This document shows positions 20,707 through 27,216 of a stretch of 28,459 nucleotides of DNA, piece after piece (position 1 is the first letter of the stretch; the number at the start of each line of letters is the position of its first letter). The position numbers and the translations under genes are program-made. The notes under the pieces are model-generated. The model had not been told where the DNA came from. It did no database searches and was given only the letters and a program-made list of their open reading frames with translations. The DNA lies in contig CAZKCH010000008.1 in the NCBI GenBank assembly GCA_964551525.1, positions 1-28,459 on the forward strand, read 5' to 3'. The DNA is from GWA2-46-15 sp964551525 (GTDB lineage: Bacteria > Patescibacteriota > Minisyncoccia > Minisyncoccales > GWA2-46-15).

Positions 20707-20976
20707 GTCTTCCTCCTCGAAGACAATCTACCTGCCCACCCCGCATAACGGGGGTCCGGAAAACTACCGGTTTAGGGAGTCGCCATGATGGGCGATAAGG
20801 GAACTTTGTTCCTGAGTGGTGTTAGACGTCAGATGATAGACGTGAGGGTGAGCGAGGGAAACCCCGCAACTCCCGTAAGGACGCCGCGAGTATAAGAGGA
20901 GAAGACTTTCAAACGGTCCCTAATGGGATCGATGAGCCATTGTTCGACGGTGCCTAATGGGTACCGTCTTTTTTTT
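20707..20976 (+). ncRNA. Unassigned structured RNA downstream of the tiny-protein operon, about 270 nt
   Basis: The space between the tiny-protein operon and recR holds no credible gene but many helices: GTCTTC-CTCCTC-GAAGAC (20707-20724), a CCCC/GGGG hairpin, CCGG/CCGG, TCGCC/GGCGA, GGAAC-TTT-GTTCC, a GCGAGGG-AAA-CCCCGC hairpin, GGTCCC-TAAT-GGGATC (20915-20930), and a terminator. The last two hairpins share the apical word CCTAATGGG. The 5' end is not fixed: it may be the 3' part of the operon mRNA or a separate RNA. No match to RNase P, SRP or tmRNA motifs by eye; a raiA-type or other large orphan RNA is worth testing. Confidence 0.68.
20946..20976 (+). terminator. Strong terminator of the structured RNA
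   Basis: GACGGTGCC pairs with GGTACCGTC, followed by eight T. Confidence 0.92.
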
Positions 20977-20991
20977 CTTCAAATACTTGTT

Positions 20992-21621
20992 TTAAACTTG
21001 TTTTCTGCTGTCTAGGGCAGAGGAAATTGTTTCTTCGTCGGCATATTCTATTTCCGCGCCTAAAGGTAAACCAAGGCCCAACCGACTTATTTTCAGCCCC
21101 AATGGCTTTAAGGCCCTTTCTAAGTAAAGCGAGGTGGCGATGCCTTCGGTGGTATAACCGATGGCTAAAATAATTTCTTTGAAATCGGCCGCGGCCAAAC
21201 CGAATTGGCTCGGTTTTTTCAAGCGCTTCAAAAGATTTTCTATAATGATTTTTTCTGTTTCTTTTTTGCGAAGAGGGGAGAGCAAGCCGCCTAAGATAAA
21301 ATAAAAACCACGGTATTTTTTGGTCTTTTCTAAAATCTCCGAATCCGCTTCTTTTTCCACCAGGCAAAGCAGGGTTTTATCTCGTTGCGGATTAGAACAA
21401 ACGGAACAAAGTGTTTCCCCCTTTTTCGGCTCAAACGGGTTTTGGCAAAAAAAACAGATCTTCACTGCTTTTTTCAGCTGACTGAATGAATTTAAAAATT
21501 CATCAATTTCCGCTGACGGTCTTTTGAGTAAATAGAAAACAATCCGGCTGGCTGATTTCGGTCCAATCGCCGGAAGGCTGGAAAACAAGTCAATAAGTTT
21601 TTGGATAGTAGAAGAATACAT
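20992..21621 (-). CDS. recR: Recombination mediator RecR
   Basis: Works with RecF/RecO to load RecA at gaps. 209 residues with the family order: helix-hairpin-helix LIDLFSSLPAIGPKSASRIVFYLL (9-32), a four-cysteine zinc finger (CFFC ... CSVC), a Toprim domain (LCLVEKEADSEILEKTKKYRGFYFILGGLLSPL), and a C-terminal AIGYTTEGIATSLYLE with SRLGLGLPLGAEIEYAD. Its ATG lies 6 nt after the dnaB stop, so it is the last gene of that operon. Confidence 0.97.
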   Translation of the reverse strand: MYSSTIQKLIDLFSSLPAIGPKSASRIVFYLLKRPSAEIDEFLNSFSQLKKAVKICFFCQNPFEPKKGETLCSVCSNPQRDKTLLCLVEKEADSEILEKTKKYRGFYFILGGLLSPLRKKETEKIIIENLLKRLKKPSQFGLAAADFKEIILAIGYTTEGIATSLYLERALKPLGLKISRLGLGLPLGAEIEYADEETISSALDSRKQV

Positions 21622-21627
21622 TATTAT

Positions 21628-22989
21628 CTATGCCATGAATTCGCGTTCTTCCTTGGCCAGATTTCTGAAGCTGGCAATCCGTTCTTCAAAATAGAGTTCA
21701 ACTTTGCCGACCGGGCCATTGCGGTGCTTGGCGATAATAATATCGGCGATATTTTTCTTTTCGCTTTCCTCGCGATAACGGTCTTCGCGGTAAATAAACA
21801 GCACTACGTCCGCATCTTGTTCCAAGCTGCCGCTTTCACGAAGATCAGCTAAACGGGGGATTTGCGGCGACCGCTGTTCGACTGCCCGCGACAACTGGGA
21901 AATTGCCACCAAAGGCACATTTAACTCTCTGGCCAAGGCCTTTAAAGACCGGGAAATTTCCGTAATCTGCTGAACCATGCTTTCCTGCGCTGTTCTGGGA
22001 TCAATCAATTGCAAATAATCAATGATTAACATGCCCAGACCCTGATCGGCCTGAAGCCGGCGCGCCATGGCTCTCATTTGCAAAACATTGGAGGTGGCGG
22101 CATCATCGATAAAGATCGGCGCTTCGGCCAAAACACCCAAAGCATCCTGGATTTTGGCAAAGTCATTATTCTCGCCCCGAGAAGACAGGGTGCCGGTGCG
22201 GATTTTCCAAAGATCAACACCTGATTGCGAAGCAATCAAACGGTCCACCACCTGATCCATGGACATTTCTAAAGAAAAGATGCCTACGGGCAGTTTTTCA
22301 TGAACCGCCACGTATTTGGCAAAATCCAACGCCAAAGACGATTTTCCCATTGACGGCCGCGATGCCAAAATCACCAAGTCAGACCGCTGCAACCCGGAGA
22401 GTATGTTATCCAAATCAATAAAACCAGTGGGCACGCCCCTGGGCCCGCCCTCGTGTTTTGAAAGCCGATCGATTCTCTCAAACGCCTCTTCCAGCGAATC
22501 TTTGATGGGCATGAATTTTTGCGTCAGTGATTTCTGGGTAATGCTGAAAATCTTTTTTTCCGCCTGATCAAGAAGAATGTCCACGTCTTCGGATTCGTTA
22601 TAACCCATGCCGCCGATATCATAGCTGGCGCCGATCAAATCCCTTAAAATCCTTTTGTGCTGAACAATTTTGGCATAATTCAAAGTATGGGCGGCGGTGG
22701 GCACGGCGTTGACCAATTGCGTCAGATAAGCCGGGCCGCCAATACCTTCCAGCTGGCCCTTGTCTTTCAAGCGGTTGGTAACGGAAAGCAAATCAATGGG
22801 CTCGCCTTTTTCAAAAAGTTCAAGAATGGTTTGATAAATTTCTTGGTGCTGGTTTCTATAAAAATCCTTGGCCAAAAGGAAATCAACCACTTTAACAATG
22901 GCGTCTTTGTCAATCAAAAGACAGCCGAGAACCGATTGCTCGGCCTCAAGGTTTTGGGGAGGAATTTTTTCCAGATTGTTTTCAGCCAT
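21628..22989 (-). CDS. dnaB: Replicative DNA helicase DnaB
   Basis: Hexameric helicase at the replication fork, 453 residues, normal length. N-terminal domain NLEAEQSVLGCLLIDKDAI (13-31) for primase contact. RecA-like domain with Walker A ASRPSMGKSSLA (209-220), Walker B LGMLIIDYLQLI, and ISQLSRAVEQR. C-terminal DIIIAKHRNGPVG. No intein here, though DnaB is a common intein host. It starts 38 nt after cysS ends. No SD. Confidence 0.98.
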   Translation of the reverse strand: MAENNLEKIPPQNLEAEQSVLGCLLIDKDAIVKVVDFLLAKDFYRNQHQEIYQTILELFEKGEPIDLLSVTNRLKDKGQLEGIGGPAYLTQLVNAVPTAAHTLNYAKIVQHKRILRDLIGASYDIGGMGYNESEDVDILLDQAEKKIFSITQKSLTQKFMPIKDSLEEAFERIDRLSKHEGGPRGVPTGFIDLDNILSGLQRSDLVILASRPSMGKSSLALDFAKYVAVHEKLPVGIFSLEMSMDQVVDRLIASQSGVDLWKIRTGTLSSRGENNDFAKIQDALGVLAEAPIFIDDAATSNVLQMRAMARRLQADQGLGMLIIDYLQLIDPRTAQESMVQQITEISRSLKALARELNVPLVAISQLSRAVEQRSPQIPRLADLRESGSLEQDADVVLFIYREDRYREESEKKNIADIIIAKHRNGPVGKVELYFEERIASFRNLAKEEREFMA

Positions 22990-23027
22990 GATTATACTCT
23001 ATCAGCGCTAAAAAACTATGGCAATGA

Positions 23028-24491
23028 TTATTTTTGAACACCTTTTGAACACTTGAGGCACGGGCCCTTATCCGTGTCTTTAATCTGCCAACCGAGTTTT
23101 TCTATCTGGTCCCTGATTTTATCCGCTTCTTGCCAATTTTTTTGTTTCCTTGCTCTCTCTCTTTGTTCAGCTAATTTTTCCACCTCCGCCGGCGCCACTA
23201 AAATTGTGGGAGGTCGGACCTCCCACAATTTTAAACCGAGGACTTTGTCGAAATCGAGCAAAAGCCGGTATTTGTCTTTTGGGGCAATACTTTTGTCTTT
23301 AATTAATTTCCAGACAACAGCCAACGCGCAAGAAGCATTCAAATCATCGCTAAGATAATTAATAAACTCCTCTTTGTAATTTTTCCAGCCTGCGGCGATC
23401 GCTGATCTGCCCTTGGCGGAAATTTTGCCTGCCCGCCGTAGTTCCGCAGAGCGGAACGAAGGCGGGAGTTTTTCCCTCAAATCGCCGACTCTCTCATATA
23501 GATTATCCAGCGCGCATTGTGCCGCTTTCAACCCCTGCCAGGTAAAATTCAGGCCTTGGCGGTAATGCGAAGTTAAAATCAAATAGCGCATCGCCAAGGG
23601 ACTGAATCCTTTTGTGGCTAAATCGCTGGCCGTCACCTGATTGCCCAATGACTTGGCCATTTTTTTCTTATCAATCATCAGCCATTCGTTATGCAGCCAG
23701 TAATTGGCGGTTTGCTTGCCGAAAGCGCCAAAGGCCTGGGCAATTTCGTTGGTATGATGAACCGGCACGTGCTCTTTGCCGCCGGTGTGAATATCAAATT
23801 GGTTGCCCAAATATTTTGTTGACATGGCAGTGCACTCAATATGCCAGCCGGGAAAACCAACTCCCCAAGGACTATCCCATTTCATGATATGTTCGGGCTG
23901 ATTAGTGACCCAGAGCAAAAAATCCCAGGGCTGTTTTTTATCTGGATCTATTTCTGTTCGCGAACCGGCAAATTGTTTTTTCAGATCAAGCCGGGCAAAT
24001 TGGGCATAATTCTTGAATTTGGCCGTGTCAAAAACCAAACCGGTTTTCGTCTTATAAGTAAAACCTTTCTTCTCGATTTTTTTGATTAAATCAATTTGCT
24101 CCTTGATGTGGCCGGTGGCGCGGCAAAAAACATCGGGTCTTTGGATGTTAAGCAAGTCCAAACTTTGTTCAAACTGCCTGATATATTTGTCAGCGATTTG
24201 CCAGACGGTCAACCCCTCCCTTTTCGCACCTTTTTCCATTTTGTCTTCACCGGCATCTTCATCGGAAACCATGTGCCCGACATCAGTGATATTCATCACC
24301 CACTTGGTCTTAAACCCGGAATAACGCAAAAACCTGACTAAAATATCCCACTGAACATAAGCGTACATATGGCCGATATGCTGATTCCAATAAACCGTGG
24401 GGCCGCAGGAATAAATGCCAACTCGGCCTTTTTTAATGGGTTTGAATTCGTCTGATTTTCGCGTTAAGGTATTATAAAACTTGATTTTCAT
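23028..24491 (-). CDS. cysS: Cysteinyl-tRNA synthetase
   Basis: Charges tRNA-Cys, class I synthetase, 487 residues. Zinc and active-site ligands: Cys29 (SCGPTVY), Cys220 (HIEC), His245/246, Glu249. HIGH at 38-41; KMSKS motif as KMAKS (277-281). The C-terminal helix KNWQEADKIRDQIEKLGW is typical. Two palindromic DNA elements are embedded in frame: one encodes residues about 342-354 (SFRSAELRRAGK) between helices of the DALR region, the other about 420-431 (LKLWEVRPPTIL) in the linker before the C-terminal domain. Both avoid the catalytic core. The -10 box 6 nt before the ATG predicts a leaderless mRNA. Confidence 0.97.
   Translation of the reverse strand: MKIKFYNTLTRKSDEFKPIKKGRVGIYSCGPTVYWNQHIGHMYAYVQWDILVRFLRYSGFKTKWVMNITDVGHMVSDEDAGEDKMEKGAKREGLTVWQIADKYIRQFEQSLDLLNIQRPDVFCRATGHIKEQIDLIKKIEKKGFTYKTKTGLVFDTAKFKNYAQFARLDLKKQFAGSRTEIDPDKKQPWDFLLWVTNQPEHIMKWDSPWGVGFPGWHIECTAMSTKYLGNQFDIHTGGKEHVPVHHTNEIAQAFGAFGKQTANYWLHNEWLMIDKKKMAKSLGNQVTASDLATKGFSPLAMRYLILTSHYRQGLNFTWQGLKAAQCALDNLYERVGDLREKLPPSFRSAELRRAGKISAKGRSAIAAGWKNYKEEFINYLSDDLNASCALAVVWKLIKDKSIAPKDKYRLLLDFDKVLGLKLWEVRPPTILVAPAEVEKLAEQRERARKQKNWQEADKIRDQIEKLGWQIKDTDKGPCLKCSKGVQK
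23199..23233 (+). repeat. Perfect palindrome inside cysS, RAYT-repeat-like core
   Basis: Two perfect 17-bp arms around one G. The centre GAGGTC-G-GACCTC is the same core, with a single variable base, as in the repeats flanking the RAYT gene at 14980 and 15765. Confidence 0.88.
23432..23466 (+). repeat. Second palindromic element inside cysS
   Basis: Arms CCCGCCGTAGTTCCGC and GCGGAACGAAGGCGGG, 16 nt each with two mismatches, around AGA. The sequence differs from the GAGGTC family, so it belongs to a separate palindrome family. It reads through in frame. Confidence 0.85.
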
Positions 24492-24497
24492 ATTCTC

Positions 24498-24503
24498 ATT
24501 ATA
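24498..24503 (-). promoter_or_regulatory. -10 box of a leaderless promoter (cysS)
   Basis: Minus strand TATAAT ends 6 nt before the cysS ATG at 24491. CTGTCA (24521-24526), 17 bp upstream, matches the -35 consensus at four of six positions. The box lies between cysS and the stop of the PIG-L gene. Confidence 0.65.
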
Positions 24504-25251
24504 ACTTGAAATCGATAAATTGACAGGGATAATCTTTGTTTATTTCTGCCAGATGATACCACTCGCGGCGATAAAGAAAAACCATCCAGGCAAAAAGATA
24601 AGCGAATTTTTCATTCTTGCCGCTGAATTGGCTGCGGTGGGCAGACAAAGCCAAGAGTTTGCGCATCCAGCTCGCACCTAAATTCAATTCATGGTCGGCC
24701 GAGCTTAAAAACCGGATCACTTTTTTATTGACGGCCCGATATCTTCTGGCCAGATTCATCGGCACCGAGGCCCATAAAAGCATTGGTTTTTTGTCCTGAT
24801 TATATTGTTGCCTGATTGCTTTTTGCGTTGCCAAGCACGAAGCAATGTGGTCGGGATGGCCGGAAATGCCCGCGGGATCATGGGAAACAATTATTTCCGG
24901 CTGATACTCTTTCATTTTTCCCGCCAGCCAATCAATTATTTCTTTTTGTTTTTCTTTGAGCCGGCCGTCGCCGAAGTCGGCCGTGATTGATTTATCGACT
25001 TTAAGTATTTTTATGGCTTTGGCCAATTCGCGGCCACGACACTCTCTGACCGTCATTCCTTTTTTCACCGGAATATTAAGCTTGCCCGCTTCGCCGCCGG
25101 TCAAAGTGATGACAATGGTTTTCCAGCCAAACTTTTTAGCCGCCAAAAGCAAACCGGCAGTGATAATCACTTCGTCATCAGGATGGGGCAAAACCGCCAT
25201 CAAGACCCTTCTACCGCGCCAATTTTTCAGAATTTTATTTAAGTTCTCCAT
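24499..25251 (-). CDS. PIG-L/LmbE-family deacetylase
   Basis: Zinc-dependent N-acetylglucosamine-type deacetylase family, 250 residues. Metal motifs PHPDDE (22-27) and HPDH (132-135, in SHDPAGISGHPDH) are intact, with TLTGGEAGK and RECRGRELAKAIKIL between them as in the family. Substrate unknown: relatives act on GlcNAc-linked lipids, thiol precursors or antibiotics. It lies just upstream of cysS on the same strand; family members that make the thiols mycothiol and bacillithiol need cysteine, but nothing else of those pathways is in view. Confidence 0.92.
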   Translation of the reverse strand: MENLNKILKNWRGRRVLMAVLPHPDDEVIITAGLLLAAKKFGWKTIVITLTGGEAGKLNIPVKKGMTVRECRGRELAKAIKILKVDKSITADFGDGRLKEKQKEIIDWLAGKMKEYQPEIIVSHDPAGISGHPDHIASCLATQKAIRQQYNQDKKPMLLWASVPMNLARRYRAVNKKVIRFLSSADHELNLGASWMRKLLALSAHRSQFSGKNEKFAYLFAWMVFLYRREWYHLAEINKDYPCQFIDFKL

Positions 25252-25316
25252 GTTATGTATTATTGTTATATTCTAACATAAATGGTAAATTGAACTATAA
25301 TCAATAAATTAAATCT

Positions 25317-25889
25317 ATGAAAAAAGATATTTTAGGAGCGATTATTATCGGCGAAATATCGGCCTGGCTGGCCTTAGCCATATTTAAGAACTTATCTGAC
25401 AAACTTCCCACCTGGTGGCTTTTGCCTCTGGCTTTGCCAATCTTGTGCGCTGTGGCTATGGCTGTGGCCATCTTTTTAAAAAATCGCTTGGCCATTCTTT
25501 ATCAGTTTGCCAAATTCTTTCTCGTCGGCATCTTTAACACCTTGGTTGATTTGGGCATTTTAAACCTCCTTATTGCCGGAACTAGTACCAGTTCGGGCAT
25601 TGTTTATACCGCCTTTAAGGGAATATCTTTTTTAATCGCCAGCATTAACTCTTACTTCTGGAATAAGCTTTGGACCTTTAATGCCGCCAAGGGCAGTTTT
25701 AGCCAGTTCTTGGCAGTCAGCGCCATTGGTTTTCTGATTAATGTCGGCATTGCTTCAGCGATTGTTAATTTGATCGGCCCCCAATTCGGTCTGCCCGTTA
25801 ACACTTGGGCAAACGTGGGAGCTTTAACGGGTAGTATGATAGGATTGATTTGGAACTTCGCTGGTTATAAATTTATTGTTTTTAAATAA
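25317..25889 (+). CDS. GtrA-like membrane protein with extra N-terminal helices
   Basis: 190 residues and six predicted membrane segments. The GtrA fold of four helices covers about 64-190 (FAKFFLVGIFNTLVDLGILN, NSYFWNKLWTF, NFAGYKFIVF). GtrA-like proteins are thought to help flip lipid-linked sugars for cell-surface glycans. Two extra hydrophobic helices precede it (about 5-20 and 33-54), as in some family members. TATAAT lies 15 nt before ATG. The next gene, dnaX, starts 1 nt after its stop. Confidence 0.88.
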   Translation: MKKDILGAIIIGEISAWLALAIFKNLSDKLPTWWLLPLALPILCAVAMAVAIFLKNRLAILYQFAKFFLVGIFNTLVDLGILNLLIAGTSTSSGIVYTAFKGISFLIASINSYFWNKLWTFNAAKGSFSQFLAVSAIGFLINVGIASAIVNLIGPQFGLPVNTWANVGALTGSMIGLIWNFAGYKFIVFK

Positions 25890-25890
25890 A

Positions 25891-27003
25891 ATGAGTCAAG
25901 CTTTTTATCGGAAATACCGGCCGAAATCATTCTCTGAAGTGATTGGCCAAGAATCAGTGGTTAAAACCCTGACCAATGCCCTTAAAATGGGCATGATTTC
26001 CCACGGCTATTTGTTTTGCGGACCAAAAGGATCAGGCAAAACCACTATGGCGCGGCTTTTCGCCAAAGCCGTTAACTGCCTTAACAGAAAAGTAGATGAA
26101 TTTGAGCCCTGCAATAAATGCTCAAGCTGCCAGGAAATCAACGAGGGCCGAGCCATTGATTTGACTGAAATCGATGCGGCCTCAAACCGCGGCATTGATG
26201 ACATTCGCGAGTTAAAAGAGGGAATCGTTTTTTCTCCGATCAAATCAAAATACAAAGTTTTCATTTTAGACGAAGCGCATCAGCTTTCTAAAGAAGCTTC
26301 TAACGCCCTTTTAAAAACACTGGAAGAACCGCCGGCTCACGCCATTTTCATTTTGGCGACCACGGAACTGCATAAGATGATCCCCACGATTGTTTCCCGC
26401 TGCCAGAAATTTGACTTCACCCGATTCAAACTGCCGGAAATTATCAAACGGCTGGAAATCATCAGTGAAAAAGAAGGATTAAAAATCGATAAGCCGGCTT
26501 TGGAATTAATTGCCTTGAACTCCGGCGGCGCCATGCGTGACGCCGAAAGCATTCTGGACCAAACCGCCACTTTTTCTTCCGAACTTGGCAAAAAAGGAAT
26601 CACCATCACTATTGAGGATGTCAGGAATCTGCTCGGCATTGTTGAAAACGAGAAAATCAGCCAAATGGGTGAATGCCTGGCTTCAAAAAACGCTGGCCAA
26701 GCAATTTCTATATTAAGCCAGGTATTTGAGCAGGGCGCGGATCTGGTCCAGTTTGCCGGCCAGTTGATCGGTTATTTGCACGCCGCTTTGATTTACAAAA
26801 TCGGCGGCGCCGAGCTACACGACCCGGCCAGTGACGGCCTGACCGATGAAGAATTTGCCAAGCTCAAAACATTATCGGAAAAGTTCCCGGAACCGGAATT
26901 GAGAAAACTGATTAATCTTTTACTTGATGCCCAAGCGAGAATGAAAACCTCGCCCATTTTGTCTTTGCCGCTGGAATTGGCAATCGCCGAGTTCTGTGAG
27001 TGA
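25891..27003 (+). CDS. dnaX: DNA polymerase III subunit gamma/tau, short form
   Basis: Clamp-loader ATPase. I start it at ATG 25891 (MSQAFYRKYRPKSF), the conserved family N-terminus, giving 370 residues; a TTG 15 nt upstream is in frame but lies inside gtrA. Walker A GPKGSGKTT (44-52), zinc module Cys63, Cys74, Cys77, Cys80, Walker B LDEAH (126-130), and sensor ATTELHKMIPTIVSRC are all present. It stops after clamp-loader domain III, so it is gamma-like and lacks the tau C-terminal domains that bind DnaB and polymerase in E. coli. No slippery A-run frameshift site is needed. Confidence 0.95.
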   Translation: MSQAFYRKYRPKSFSEVIGQESVVKTLTNALKMGMISHGYLFCGPKGSGKTTMARLFAKAVNCLNRKVDEFEPCNKCSSCQEINEGRAIDLTEIDAASNRGIDDIRELKEGIVFSPIKSKYKVFILDEAHQLSKEASNALLKTLEEPPAHAIFILATTELHKMIPTIVSRCQKFDFTRFKLPEIIKRLEIISEKEGLKIDKPALELIALNSGGAMRDAESILDQTATFSSELGKKGITITIEDVRNLLGIVENEKISQMGECLASKNAGQAISILSQVFEQGADLVQFAGQLIGYLHAALIYKIGGAELHDPASDGLTDEEFAKLKTLSEKFPEPELRKLINLLLDAQARMKTSPILSLPLELAIAEFCE

Positions 27004-27069
27004 TTAAGTCAATGGGTTAGCCATAGGAATCAATGTGTTCATTTCTAAACTGAAAAATAAGTCGTAAGT

Positions 27070-27109
27070 CACTTAACCACTTAGCCGCTTAGTGACTTAG
27101 TCACTTAGT
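27070..27109 (+). repeat. Five tandem 8-bp repeats, CACTTAGT-like
   Basis: CACTTAAC, CACTTAGC, CGCTTAGT, GACTTAGT, CACTTAGT. It ends 5 nt before tRNA-Gln. TAA/TAG on the plus strand and TTA (TAA on the minus strand) fall in all three frames because the period is 8. The rest of 27004-27069 shows nothing else. Confidence 0.85.
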
Positions 27110-27114
27110 TATAT

Positions 27115-27185
27115 TGCGGGGTCGTCTAATGGTAGGACACCACCCTTTGAAGGTGGCTATGAACGTCCGAATCGTTCCCCCGCAG
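27115..27185 (+). tRNA. tRNA-Gln (anticodon TTG)
   Basis: Acceptor TGCGGGG/CCCCGCA with the U1-A72 pair typical of tRNA-Gln, D stem GTCT/GGAC, anticodon stem CCACC/GGTGG with loop CTTTGAA, T stem GAACG/CGTTC, discriminator G. The T loop is TCCGAAT with C at position 55. CCA is not encoded. Confidence 0.92.
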
Positions 27186-27216
27186 CAGTCACGAGAAACC
27201 GAGAGGCATAAAAACC

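Noticed and set aside
22990..22999. TATAAT 1 nt before the dnaB ATG as a leaderless promoter
   Set aside because: Too close to the ATG for initiation at or before the start codon; dnaB is probably co-transcribed from cysS.
23028..24491. Frameshift or assembly error in cysS at the palindromes
   Set aside because: The frame continues through both elements to the expected C-terminus, so they are in-frame insertions rather than damage.
25876..25890. TTG start for dnaX 15 nt upstream of the ATG
   Set aside because: The extra MFLNK is not part of the family N-terminus and would overlap gtrA; MSQAFYRKYRP is the normal start.
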